Positions 17,240 through 26,462 of a DNA stretch of 64,000 bases are shown here, piece by piece. Under the pieces are notes generated by a model that did no database searches, had not been told where the DNA came from, and saw nothing but the letters and a program-made list of their open reading frames with translations. The DNA lies in NCBI RefSeq assembly GCF_001730685.1, contig NZ_MDJR01000001.1, forward strand, positions 248,001-312,000, written 5' to 3'. A program made the position numbers and the translations under genes. Each line of letters starts with the position of its first letter. The stretch's first letter is position 1. Origin of the DNA: Caloranaerobacter ferrireducens. Lineage in GTDB: Bacteria > Bacillota > Clostridia > Tissierellales > Thermohalobacteraceae.

Positions 17240-18520
17240 ATGTTTAAAACAAAAAGAATTTCATCATTAGTTTCAATCTTTTCAATTTTTATTTTAATTA
17301 TTTCAATGGTATTATCAGGTTGTACGAAGACAACTAGTACAAACGATAACACAGAGGTAAAGAAGGTTACAGAAATTACAATTTGGCATACATATAGTGA
17401 TACAGAAACAGAAGTTTTTGAGAAACAAGTTATTCCTGAATTTGAGAAAGAATACCCAAACATAAAGGTTATCCCTACAAGAATGCCATATGAGGGATTA
17501 AAACAGCAAGTTATTGCTGGAGTATCTGGAGATGCAGCTCCTGATTTGATGAGAATGGATATTATTTGGGTTCCTGAATTTGCTAAATTAGGTGCTTTAG
17601 AGGATATCACAAATTATGAAGGATTCAAAGAGCTAAAAAAACAAGTTTTTCCAGGTCCTTTAGCTACAAATTATTATAATGGTAAATATTACGGACTACC
17701 ATTAAATACAAATACTAAGATAGCAATATATAATAAGGCAGTATTAGAAGAAGTAGGTGCTAAAGAGCCTCCAAAAACAATGGATGAACTAGTAGAGTTA
17801 GCTAGAAAACTAAAAGATAAGGATGACAAGTGGGGGATAGCTATAGGAGGAAGTCATACTTGGGGAATGTTACCATATTTTTGGAGTTTAGGAGGTTCAA
17901 TTACTGATGATAAATATACAAAAGCAAGTGGATATTTAAATAGCCCTGATAGTATTAAAGCTCTTGAAACAATAGCGAGCTGGTATAAAGAAGGTTTAGT
18001 AGGTCCTTGTGTATTGGGTGAACAGCCTGATACTTGGGGTGGAATGGAAGGTGGAAACTATTTAATGATGGAAGATGGTCCTTGGTATTATAGTATAGTA
18101 GGAGAAAAAGCTCTAAAAAATACTGTTAATACCATTATGCCGGCTGGTAAAGGTGGTAGTGTTTCTGTAGTTGGTGGGGAAGATTTAGTAATGTTTAAGA
18201 CATCAAAAAATAAAGAAGCTGCTTGGACATTTATGAAATGGATGTTAAGTGAAAAACCACAAAAAATAATGGCAAGTACAGGATTAGTACCTACTAACAT
18301 TAAAGCTGCTAATTCAAAAGAAGTTCAAGAGAATCCTTTTATTAAAAATTACATTGAGCAGTTGAAAACAGCAAAACCAAGGACTCCTCATCCAAATTGG
18401 GAGAAAATGTCAGAATCGATAGGCTTAGCTTTTGAAAGTGTATTAAGAGGAGAAAAAGATGCTAAGTCAGCTCTTGATGAAGCAGCTAAAATTTGTGATG
18501 AGTTATTAAAAGAAAAATAA
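17240..18520 (+). CDS. ABC transporter sugar-binding lipoprotein
   Basis: 426 residues with a lipoprotein signal ending in the lipobox LSGC (Cys about 29), then a family 1 solute-binding fold beginning TEITIWHTYSDTETEVFEKQ. Typical features include the YNGKYYGLPLNTNT loop and MKWMLSEKPQK near the C-terminal hinge. As part of this locus it most likely binds isomalto-oligosaccharides or cyclic forms made by the GH66 enzyme. A strong hairpin lies between it and the permease genes, probably giving an excess of binding protein. Confidence 0.92.
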   Translation: MFKTKRISSLVSIFSIFILIISMVLSGCTKTTSTNDNTEVKKVTEITIWHTYSDTETEVFEKQVIPEFEKEYPNIKVIPTRMPYEGLKQQVIAGVSGDAAPDLMRMDIIWVPEFAKLGALEDITNYEGFKELKKQVFPGPLATNYYNGKYYGLPLNTNTKIAIYNKAVLEEVGAKEPPKTMDELVELARKLKDKDDKWGIAIGGSHTWGMLPYFWSLGGSITDDKYTKASGYLNSPDSIKALETIASWYKEGLVGPCVLGEQPDTWGGMEGGNYLMMEDGPWYYSIVGEKALKNTVNTIMPAGKGGSVSVVGGEDLVMFKTSKNKEAAWTFMKWMLSEKPQKIMASTGLVPTNIKAANSKEVQENPFIKNYIEQLKTAKPRTPHPNWEKMSESIGLAFESVLRGEKDAKSALDEAAKICDELLKEK

Positions 18521-18552
18521 TTTTCAAGGCTTTTGCCTTGAAAATTATTTTT
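18521..18552 (+). terminator. Partial terminator between binding protein and permeases
   Basis: Perfect 10-bp stem TTTTCAAGGC/GCCTTGAAAA with a TTTT loop, followed by TTATTTTT. Read-through must occur if the permease genes depend on promoter O2; no separate promoter is evident in the 32 nt that remain. Confidence 0.75.
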
Positions 18553-18584
18553 CTATAATCTCACAAAAAAAAGGGGGGGACAGT

Positions 18585-19514
18585 TTGGCATTAAAATTTC
18601 ATATAAAGACTAAAAAGTCCACCATTATTTCTAGAAGAGGACTAAAAAGATGGATAGAAGTATTACCCTTTATAATAACTGGTCTTATCTTATTGTCAGT
18701 ATTTGTAGTATATCCTTTATTAAGAAATATATATATGAGTTTTACTGAATACAATATTTTACTTAGTAAAACAGAGAAAATTGTTTATTTTGACAATTAC
18801 ATAAGAGCTTTTAAAGATCCTAAAGTTCACGTGGCGTTTGTTAATACTATATTATATGGATTAATTACTGTTCCTTTCCAAATGATATTTGGATTGATAA
18901 TTGCAGCAGTTATTAACTCTAAGATTAAAGGGAAGCTTTTTTTTAGAGTATTATATTACATACCTGTTATATCTTCATGGGTTGTTGTATCATTAATATT
19001 TAGATATTTATTTGAATCAGGTAAAGGGGGTTTTATTAATTACTTTCTTATGAATTTGAATCTTATAAAAGCTCCAATAGCTTGGTTAAGCAATAGATGG
19101 ACGGCGAATATAATCATATGGTCCTTGGGCATATGGAAAGGCATTGGTTGGGTAATGATAGTTTATTTGGCTGCTTTGCAAGGCATAAATAAATCTTATT
19201 ATGAAGCAGCTGAAATAGATGGTGCTAATGGAATTCAAAAATTCTTATATATTACGATACCTTCAGTAAGACCTATTACATTTTATATTTTAGTTAATTT
19301 AATAATAGGGTCATTCAATGTATTCATTCAAGTACTGATGATTACTAATGGTGGTCCTATGGGAAGAACTGAAGTACTATTAAGTTATATGTATAAAGTT
19401 GCATTTACAGAGTTCAAGTTTGGATATTCATCAGCTTTATCAGTTTTAATGGGTTTGGTGATTTTTACCATTACAATATTGCAGCAAAGATTATTTAAAG
19501 ATCAAAAAGCTTAG
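18585..19514 (+). CDS. ABC sugar transporter permease, MalF/UgpA type
   Basis: 309 residues, six predicted membrane segments, and the EAA loop EAAEIDGANGIQKFLYITIP, which contacts the ATPase. TTG start at 18585, placed by the GGGGGG run 6 nt upstream. Forms the inner-membrane channel with the next gene product. No ATPase gene is present in the locus, so a shared MsmK/MalK-type ATPase encoded elsewhere is expected, as in many Gram-positive carbohydrate uptake systems. Confidence 0.93.
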   Translation: MALKFHIKTKKSTIISRRGLKRWIEVLPFIITGLILLSVFVVYPLLRNIYMSFTEYNILLSKTEKIVYFDNYIRAFKDPKVHVAFVNTILYGLITVPFQMIFGLIIAAVINSKIKGKLFFRVLYYIPVISSWVVVSLIFRYLFESGKGGFINYFLMNLNLIKAPIAWLSNRWTANIIIWSLGIWKGIGWVMIVYLAALQGINKSYYEAAEIDGANGIQKFLYITIPSVRPITFYILVNLIIGSFNVFIQVLMITNGGPMGRTEVLLSYMYKVAFTEFKFGYSSALSVLMGLVIFTITILQQRLFKDQKA

Positions 19515-19532
19515 TCAATAGGGGGGACAAAA

Positions 19533-20360
19533 TTGAATAAATTAAAAAGAATTCCTTTATACGTAATTTTATTAATTTTTGGAGTTACAACTTTGTTTCC
19601 ATTTATGTATATGATAGCTACAGCATTTACCCCTGATACTTATACTATGCCATATCCACCTATTCTTTTTCCAAAAAGCTTCTATTTAGGCAATTTCATA
19701 AATGCTATAAAATCTAATAATTTTGGGAGATATTTTTTGAATAGTGCTTTTGTTTCGATACTTTCTACAATATTTGCATTAATAGTTTCATCATTAACAG
19801 CTTATGGATTTGCTAGATTTAATTTTAAAGGGAAAGAAATAATTTTTAAAATTTTTCTATTTACTATGATGGTTCCAGGACTTCTTAATATAGTTCCACA
19901 ATTCTTGGTGATAAAGAGTATGAAACTTGTAGATACATATACGGGATTAATTTTGCTTTATATTGGAGGTGGAATAGCTGGAAATACTTTTTTCTTAAGA
20001 GGATTTTTTGAATCTATTCCAATTGAATTAGAAGAATCTGTAATTATAGATGGTGGTAGCAGGTGGACTATATTTACAAAAATTATTTTACCACTTTCTA
20101 AACCAGCGTTAGGGACTTTTTCTATATTTGCATTTACAGGTTTTTGGGATGAGTTTTACGGTGCATTGACTCTTATAAAGACTCCAAGTAAGAGAACACT
20201 TCCAATTGCATTACAGCTATTTAGAGGGCAACACGCATCTGACTGGGGACTTATATTTGCTGCTTCACTGATAGCTATTGTTCCTGTTATATTAATATTT
20301 ATTATATTCCAGAAAAAATTTGTTAAAAGTGGAGCTTTGAACGGTTCAATAAAGGGATAG
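19533..20360 (+). CDS. ABC sugar transporter permease, MalG/UgpE type
   Basis: 275 residues with six hydrophobic segments and an EAA-type loop ELEESVIIDGGSRWTIFTKI. It starts at TTG 19533 after AGGGGGG, 18 nt downstream of the first permease, and ends 11 nt before the next start. Partner of the preceding permease in isomalto-oligosaccharide uptake (substrate inferred). Confidence 0.93.
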   Translation: MNKLKRIPLYVILLIFGVTTLFPFMYMIATAFTPDTYTMPYPPILFPKSFYLGNFINAIKSNNFGRYFLNSAFVSILSTIFALIVSSLTAYGFARFNFKGKEIIFKIFLFTMMVPGLLNIVPQFLVIKSMKLVDTYTGLILLYIGGGIAGNTFFLRGFFESIPIELEESVIIDGGSRWTIFTKIILPLSKPALGTFSIFAFTGFWDEFYGALTLIKTPSKRTLPIALQLFRGQHASDWGLIFAASLIAIVPVILIFIIFQKKFVKSGALNGSIKG

Positions 20361-20371
20361 AGGTGTTAATT

Positions 20372-22171
20372 TTGAAATATAAAGCTATAACTGTTTTTCT
20401 GATTTTTATAATGTTTATTTCTACTGGGTGTACAAAACTTACATTTGAATATAAAAAATTACAAAATATAAAGATAATATCTGATTTTTATGTGGATAAA
20501 GCTCGATACAATCCTAGTGATAAAGTTAAATTTATAATAGAATTAAAGAGTGAAAAAGAAAAGGTGAAGGGAAGAGTTATAATAATTATAAAATACTTAG
20601 GGAATGAGATAGACCGAATAATAAGTGATGAAATAACTTTAGATAATGATAAGAAAAAGATTTTAAACTTAATTTGGAAAGCTAAGGAATATGATTATGT
20701 AGGGTATAGTGCTGAGTGCTGGTTTGAATCTAAAAATAAATTATTAGATATGAAAGCAACAGCAATAGATGTATCTTCAGATTGGAGTAAGTTCCCCAGA
20801 TATGGTTATATAGCTACTTTTAGAGAAATGGATGAAATTGAGATTTCTGAAATTATTTCTTTTTTAAATAAATATCATATTAATGGCTTACAGTTTTATG
20901 ACTGGCAATATAAACATCATAAGCCTTTAGCAGGGACTGTAGATAATCCTAATGATGAATGGAAGGATATAGCTAATAGAAATATTTGTAAAAATACTGT
21001 AGATAAATATATTAAATATGCACATAACCATAATATGATGGCTATGAATTATAATTTAATGTTTGGTGTTTATGATAATTTTGAGAATGATGGTGTAAAA
21101 AAAGAGTGGGGATTATTTAAAGATTCTAAAGGGAAGAAAATGGATTATCATCCATTACCCAAGACTTGGGCTACTTCAAAGTTATACTTAATGAATCCTT
21201 TGAATCGTGAATGGCAGGATTATATACTTGAGCAAGAGAAGAAGGTTTTTGAAGTTTTTGGCTTTGATGGATGGCATATTGACCAACTAGGTTATAGAGG
21301 GCTTAGGTTTGATTATGAAGGTAAAATTGTTGACTTATTACAAGCTTATCCACAATTTATAAATAATGCGAAAAATTATCTAAACAAAAGAGTAGTATTT
21401 AATACTGTTGAAGAATATGGACAAGTTTTGGTAGCATCTAATACTCAAGTTGATTTTTTATATACTGAAGTGTGGGATAGTAATAAAACCTATTTTGATT
21501 TAAAAAAAATAGTTGATAAAGGGCAGAAATTTAGTAAGGGTGAAAAATCTATTGTTTTAGCTGCTTATATGAACTATAGAAAATCAAAAAAGAATGGGAA
21601 ATTTAATACTCCAGGTGTTTTACTTACAGATGCTGTGATATTTGCATCTGGAGGTTCACATATAGAATTTGGTGATACAGGAATGCTATGTAATGAATAT
21701 TTTCCAAATAATAATTTAAAAATGACAGATGAATTAAAGCTAAAAATACAGGAATATTATGATTTTGTAGTAGCTTATCAAAATCTATTAAGAGATAATG
21801 TAGAGGAAATAAATAGGAGAATTGTTATAGATAATGAAAAAACAAGCGAAAGAGGAGAAAGCAATAGTATATGGTATTTTGTTAAAAATAAAGAGAATAA
21901 AGAAGTATTACATCTAATAAATTTACTAGGTAATGACAACTTATGGAGAGATGATTTAGGAAATAAAAAAGAACCTTATATAAAAGAAAATTTTAAAGTG
22001 AAATATTATATTGAAGAAGATGTAACAAGTGTAAGATTAGCATCTCCTGATTATAACGAAGGTATGCTAGAATATATTAAATATAAAAGAGGTCAAGATA
22101 AATATGGTAAATATATTTTGATTACAGTGCCTAGATTAAAATACTGGGATATGATAGTTATAGATAAATAG
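20372..22171 (+). CDS. GH66 dextranase-like lipoprotein
   Basis: About 600 residues with a lipoprotein signal ending FISTGC. The N-terminal Ig-like domain begins FYVDKARYNPSD, very like the start of the secreted fusion. The GH66 barrel has likely nucleophile Asp304 in GWHIDQLG and acid/base Glu366 in YTEVWD. No CBM35 is inserted between AAYMNY and SGGSHIEFG, unlike the fusion, so it is closer to plain dextranases. It is probably anchored outside the membrane beside the transporter, cutting dextran to importable size. TTG 20372 is chosen after AGGTG; GTG 20363 is possible. Confidence 0.88.
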   Translation: MKYKAITVFLIFIMFISTGCTKLTFEYKKLQNIKIISDFYVDKARYNPSDKVKFIIELKSEKEKVKGRVIIIIKYLGNEIDRIISDEITLDNDKKKILNLIWKAKEYDYVGYSAECWFESKNKLLDMKATAIDVSSDWSKFPRYGYIATFREMDEIEISEIISFLNKYHINGLQFYDWQYKHHKPLAGTVDNPNDEWKDIANRNICKNTVDKYIKYAHNHNMMAMNYNLMFGVYDNFENDGVKKEWGLFKDSKGKKMDYHPLPKTWATSKLYLMNPLNREWQDYILEQEKKVFEVFGFDGWHIDQLGYRGLRFDYEGKIVDLLQAYPQFINNAKNYLNKRVVFNTVEEYGQVLVASNTQVDFLYTEVWDSNKTYFDLKKIVDKGQKFSKGEKSIVLAAYMNYRKSKKNGKFNTPGVLLTDAVIFASGGSHIEFGDTGMLCNEYFPNNNLKMTDELKLKIQEYYDFVVAYQNLLRDNVEEINRRIVIDNEKTSERGESNSIWYFVKNKENKEVLHLINLLGNDNLWRDDLGNKKEPYIKENFKVKYYIEEDVTSVRLASPDYNEGMLEYIKYKRGQDKYGKYILITVPRLKYWDMIVIDK

Positions 22172-22182
22172 GGAGTGGGAAA

Positions 22183-23817
22183 ATGATACTAGATATTTAT
22201 TGTGATAAGTGCCAGTACTTATTAGGAGATAAGATAGGATTAATAATTGAATCGAATGAAGCTAATTATGATAAATATAGTATTTCTGTTAAACATCTTA
22301 ATATAGAAATATTAAGAAAAGAGATAGTAATAAAAGATAAAATAATGATGGTAGAATTAGGCGAATTCGGAATTGGAGGATATGAAGTTTGTATTGGTAA
22401 TAAATACACTGCATTTGATGTTGTTAATAATACAAAAGATTCTCTAAGATATGGATTTTTAAGTGAATTTTATGAGAGAGATATTGTAGATGTAGATGAT
22501 ATAAAACAATTAAATAAGTATCATATAAATATAGTTCAATTTTATGATTGGATGTATAGGCATCATGATTTAATACCAAAAGAAAATGTATTTGTTGACC
22601 CTTTAGGTAGAAAACTTTATAAGTCAGCTATAGATAATAAGATTAAATTATGTCATAAATATGGAATGAAAGCAATTGCATATGGAGCAGTATATGGAGC
22701 TGAAAAAGAATATTTTGAGAAATTTCCTGAACAGTTATTATATAAAAATACAGGTGAGAAGTTTGATTTAATTGATATTATTGGAATAATGAATATCAGT
22801 GCAAATTGTCCTTGGCATAAGCATATTATCGAAGAATTTAAAAAGGCATTAACTGAAATGGATTTTGATGGAATTCACTTAGACCAATATGGATTCCCGA
22901 AGACAGCCATCTCTGGTATTGATAATAAAGTAGTTTATTTAAATGAAGCTTTTCCGAAGCTAATTAATGCTACGAAGAGAGAACTAGAAAAAATAAAAGA
23001 TGAATCAATAGTAATATTTAATTGTGTAAATAATTGGCCTATTGAGGATGTAGCAAAAACTGAGCAAGATGCTATATATATAGAAGTGTGGGAACCAAAT
23101 GATAAATATTGGCATCTAGCAAATTTGATAAAGAATGCTAGAATAATTGCTAGTAATAAGAATGTTATATTAGCAGCGTATATTCATCCTTTTAATGAAG
23201 CTATAGATAATAGCTTAAAAGAAACTGCAGCATTATTAACAATGGCAGTAATATTTTCTAATGGTGGTTATCATCTTATGTTAGGTGAAAAGAATGGAGC
23301 ATTAGCAGAAGCGTATTATGTCAATTATGGTAAATATAGGACTGAATTTGAAAATATTTTAAGGAGTTATTATGATTTTATTGTTAAATATAAAGAACTT
23401 TTATATAGTAGTGATTTAGAAGACATATCAATGACTTATGCTAATGGAATAAACGGAGAGGTAATCTTTAAGGGTAGTAACTTTTCTTCAGATTACAAAA
23501 AAGATACTGTATCAGTAGTATTAAAACAAAACAAAAGATTTAAAGTAATTAATTTTATTAATTTGATAGGAATAGAAGATGAACTGTGGAATAAAGGTAA
23601 AAACAGCCCAATTATTCAAAAAGATATATTATGTACTTATATTATAAATGAAGAAGTTGAAGGAGTATATTTTGCATCCCCTGATATTGAAAATGGAATA
23701 ACAAAGCAACTTCCTTTTAATATTGTATCTCATAGTCAAGGGAATGCTATTGAATTTATAATTCCACAAATAAATATTTGGTCAATGGTTTATATAAAAA
23801 TAAGAAAGGATAATTAG
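22183..23817 (+). CDS. Cytoplasmic GH66 family protein
   Basis: 544 residues without a signal peptide, starting at ATG 22183 only 11 nt after the lipoprotein gene. The GH66 core retains FDGIHLDQYG (Asp234) and YIEVWEP (Glu301), so both catalytic carboxylates appear intact. No CBM35. An intracellular member of a family normally secreted suggests that large or cyclic isomaltosaccharides enter the cell and are opened there, feeding the GH15 enzyme (inference). Last gene of the operon; a weak GGACAATTAATTGCCC hairpin with T-run follows at about 23821. Confidence 0.83.
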   Translation: MILDIYCDKCQYLLGDKIGLIIESNEANYDKYSISVKHLNIEILRKEIVIKDKIMMVELGEFGIGGYEVCIGNKYTAFDVVNNTKDSLRYGFLSEFYERDIVDVDDIKQLNKYHINIVQFYDWMYRHHDLIPKENVFVDPLGRKLYKSAIDNKIKLCHKYGMKAIAYGAVYGAEKEYFEKFPEQLLYKNTGEKFDLIDIIGIMNISANCPWHKHIIEEFKKALTEMDFDGIHLDQYGFPKTAISGIDNKVVYLNEAFPKLINATKRELEKIKDESIVIFNCVNNWPIEDVAKTEQDAIYIEVWEPNDKYWHLANLIKNARIIASNKNVILAAYIHPFNEAIDNSLKETAALLTMAVIFSNGGYHLMLGEKNGALAEAYYVNYGKYRTEFENILRSYYDFIVKYKELLYSSDLEDISMTYANGINGEVIFKGSNFSSDYKKDTVSVVLKQNKRFKVINFINLIGIEDELWNKGKNSPIIQKDILCTYIINEEVEGVYFASPDIENGITKQLPFNIVSHSQGNAIEFIIPQINIWSMVYIKIRKDN

Positions 23818-23860
23818 TTAGGACAATTAATTGCCCTTTTGTTTTTACTTATAATTTAAT

Positions 23861-24000
23861 AAGAAATATAATTTCCTATGGATTAGAACAAAATCTTTGA
23901 TTTAAATAAACTAAGGTAGATTTTGTTGAAATCCATAAACGGAAATTATATTCAAATTTACTCATTAATTTAACAAGGAATATAATTTCCTATGGATTAT
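23861..24000 (-). repeat. Family B repeat copy 2 with partial second end
   Basis: Full copy at 23886-24000 in minus orientation (GAACAAAATC at the left, CCTATGGATTAT at the right). A second copy of its ATAATTTCCTATGGATTA end lies directly left at 23861-23885. In this copy the inner stem arm reads CTACC-like rather than CTTC, weakening one hairpin. Confidence 0.83.
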
Positions 24001-24060
24001 TAAAAACTATTTGAAATATGTTAATATATATTAGTACAATAATTACATGGAGGTATTTTT

Positions 24061-24699
24061 ATGGGAAGACTAAGGAGGAAGAAAGGTTTATTAGAGAAAC
24101 TTTTAGAGAAAGATAATTATTTAGTTAAAAATCCCGTTGAATATAAAGGGAAATGGAAAGATATATTTGATAAAGATAGTTTACATATAGAATTAGGGAC
24201 TGGGAAAGGTCAGTTTATAACAACTTTGGCTGAGAGGAATGGAAATGTTGGATATATTGGAGTTGAAAAAATAGCAGATGTATTGTTTCAGGCTGTAAAA
24301 AAGGCAGAAGCTAAAGAATTAAATAATATTAAATTTTTACTTTTTAATGTTAATGAAATAGAAAATATATTTGAAGAAAATGAAGTTGATAGAATTTATA
24401 TAAACTTTTGTGACCCTTGGCCAAAGAAAAGACATGCTAAAAGAAGATTAACCTATAAAGAATTTTTAAGTAAATATAAAAAGATACTAAAAGTTAATGG
24501 TGAAATCCATTTTAAAACTGATAATGAGAGATTATTTGAATTTTCATTAAATGAAATGAGTGAATTTGGACTTGAATTAAGAGACATTTCGTTAAATCTT
24601 TATAGAGATGGAGATTTAGATACTGTAAAAACTGAATATGAAGAGAAATTTATTAGTCAAGGTAAACCTATATATTTTGTTAGGGCTATAATTAAGTAA
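24061..24699 (+). CDS. trmB: tRNA (guanine-46-N7)-methyltransferase
   Basis: 212 residues. The SAM-binding motif LHIELGTGKGQFI and the TrmB signature NFCDPWPKKRHAKRRLT are both intact, as is the C-terminal FKTDNERLF segment. It methylates N7 of G46 in the tRNA variable loop using SAM, in the cytoplasm. ATG 24061 follows GGAGG. Single gene between repeat B2 and a GC-rich terminator. Confidence 0.96.
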   Translation: MGRLRRKKGLLEKLLEKDNYLVKNPVEYKGKWKDIFDKDSLHIELGTGKGQFITTLAERNGNVGYIGVEKIADVLFQAVKKAEAKELNNIKFLLFNVNEIENIFEENEVDRIYINFCDPWPKKRHAKRRLTYKEFLSKYKKILKVNGEIHFKTDNERLFEFSLNEMSEFGLELRDISLNLYRDGDLDTVKTEYEEKFISQGKPIYFVRAIIK

Positions 24700-24702
24700 T
24701 AT

Positions 24703-24724
24703 GGCGGCATAAGCCGCCTTATTT
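24703..24724. terminator. Terminator between trmB and the convergent DUF1540 gene
   Basis: GC-rich stem GGCGGC-ATAA-GCCGCC followed by TTATTTC. It sits 3 nt before the stop codon of the minus-strand gene. Confidence 0.85.
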
Positions 24725-24726
24725 CA

Positions 24727-24903
24727 TTACCATTTGTTTTTAGGTGTAAAAGTTGCACAGTCAGTTTCATGAGAATTACTAGCATTAGGTGGTTGAATTT
24801 GAATTGAAGATGCTAGACAATGATCACCTTCTCCATAATAATAACAACTATTTACACTACATTTTACTCTACCAATATAATTATCTGTCTTTTGTGCGCG
24901 CAA
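24727..24903 (-). CDS. DUF1540 domain protein
   Basis: 58-residue cysteine-rich protein. The core VKCSVNSCYYYGEGDHCLA followed by SHETDCATF is the DUF1540 pattern with four conserved Cys, probably a metal-binding knuckle. I chose the TTG at 24903-24901 because AAAGGAGG lies 7 nt upstream; the longer reading into 24951 runs through that site. These small proteins are common in clostridia and of unknown role. Confidence 0.85.
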   Translation of the reverse strand: MRAQKTDNYIGRVKCSVNSCYYYGEGDHCLASSIQIQPPNASNSHETDCATFTPKNKW

Positions 24904-25088
24904 TTGACATCCTCCTTTAATTTTATACATTAAGCCTTTTAATAGCTTCAAGAATAGTGTATGGAAACTTCAAATAATTATTCATATCAGAAAATTTAAC
25001 AGCAACCACATTTTTCAAAAATAATTTATTTGAAAAAGGGTTAAGTTAATTATAAAATATAAAGGAAAAAGTTAAAGTAGGTGGTTTT

Positions 25089-26447
25089 ATGAATTTACCA
25101 GAAGAATTTTTGATAAAGATGCAGGGTTTATTAGGAAATGAATATAATGATTTTATCGAAAGTTATGATAAAGAGTCATATAAAGGTATAAGAGTAAATA
25201 CATTAAAATTAAGTGTAGAAGATTTTAAGAAAATATCACCTTTTGATTTAAGGGAGATACCTTGGTGCAGGGAAGGTTTTTACATAGATGATTTTGATAG
25301 AGTAAGACCAGGAAAACATCCTTACTATCATTGTGGTTTGTATTATATTCAAGAACCAAGTGCAATGATACCAGTTGAAGTTTTGGACCCTAAGCCAGGA
25401 GATAGAGTACTAGATATAAGTGCTGCTCCTGGTGGGAAAGCAACTCAGATTGGTGCAAAATTAAACGGTAAGGGTTTGCTTGTTGCTAATGATATAAGTC
25501 CTAAAAGAGTTAGAGCGTTAACTAAAAATATTGAAATGTTTGGAATTAGAAATTCTATAGTGACAAATGAAACTCCAGAAAGACTAGCTGAAAAGTTTAA
25601 GTACTTTTTTGACAAGATTTTAGTTGATGCTCCTTGCTCGGGAGAAGGTATGTTTAGGAAAGACCCAAAGTCTGTTAAGAGTTGGAGCAAATTTTCAGTA
25701 AAGCAGTGTTCAGAAATACAGAAAGATATATTGAAATATATTCCTAGAATGTTAAAGCCAGGTGGCATGTTAGTTTATTCAACTTGTACATTTTCTCCAG
25801 AAGAAAATGAAGGTACAATAGAATGGTTTTTGAGAGAGTTTCCAGAATTCGAGGTAGTTGAAATAAAAAATATTAATGTGTTAGATAGAGGTAGACCAGA
25901 ATGGATAGATGGCAGAGTAGAGATTCAAGAGACTTTAAGAGCATGGCCACATAAAATCAAAGGAGAAGGTCATTTTATAGCCTTACTTAGAAAAAAAGAT
26001 GGTCAGATTGAAGAACTTAATAGATTCAATAAAAAATGTTTAAATTATGATGTTTATTTAGAGTTTGAAGATTTAAACATGGAAATATCATTGAAAGAGA
26101 GCCTTCATAGTATAGGAGAGAATTTATATAGTATACCTGATGAATTACCTGATTTAACTGGTATTAAGGTCGCTAATTTAGGTTTATATTTAGGGAAAAT
26201 CAAAAAAAATAGATTTGAACCTAGTCAGTCATTAGCTTTAGCTTTTAAGAAAGAATACTTTAGGAATGTAATAGATTTTTCAAGTGAAAGTATAGAGGTT
26301 ATTAAATATCTTAAAGGTGAAACATTGATGTTAAGTGATAAAAAAGGATGGAAATTAGTATGTATTGATGGATTCCCTGCAGGATGGGGTAAACAGACTG
26401 ACAGTTTTCTTAAAAACTATTATCGACCTGAATGGAGAATGAAATAA
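25089..26447 (+). CDS. RsmF/NSUN-type rRNA (cytosine-C5)-methyltransferase
   Basis: 452 residues. SAM-binding DISAAPGGKATQIGA and the two catalytic Cys motifs, DAPCSGEGMFRKD and YSTCTFSPEENE, define the RsmB/NOP2 family. The N-terminal segment with FYIDD and HPYYHCGLYYIQEPSAM and the C-terminal PUA-like part ending GWGKQ...YRPEWRM fit the RsmF subgroup rather than RsmB. It methylates a cytosine of 16S or 23S rRNA (exact site unknown). A pseudouridine synthase follows after 15 nt, so both act on RNA from one operon. Confidence 0.9.
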   Translation: MNLPEEFLIKMQGLLGNEYNDFIESYDKESYKGIRVNTLKLSVEDFKKISPFDLREIPWCREGFYIDDFDRVRPGKHPYYHCGLYYIQEPSAMIPVEVLDPKPGDRVLDISAAPGGKATQIGAKLNGKGLLVANDISPKRVRALTKNIEMFGIRNSIVTNETPERLAEKFKYFFDKILVDAPCSGEGMFRKDPKSVKSWSKFSVKQCSEIQKDILKYIPRMLKPGGMLVYSTCTFSPEENEGTIEWFLREFPEFEVVEIKNINVLDRGRPEWIDGRVEIQETLRAWPHKIKGEGHFIALLRKKDGQIEELNRFNKKCLNYDVYLEFEDLNMEISLKESLHSIGENLYSIPDELPDLTGIKVANLGLYLGKIKKNRFEPSQSLALAFKKEYFRNVIDFSSESIEVIKYLKGETLMLSDKKGWKLVCIDGFPAGWGKQTDSFLKNYYRPEWRMK

Positions 26448-26462
26448 TAGCAGGAGGGAGTT

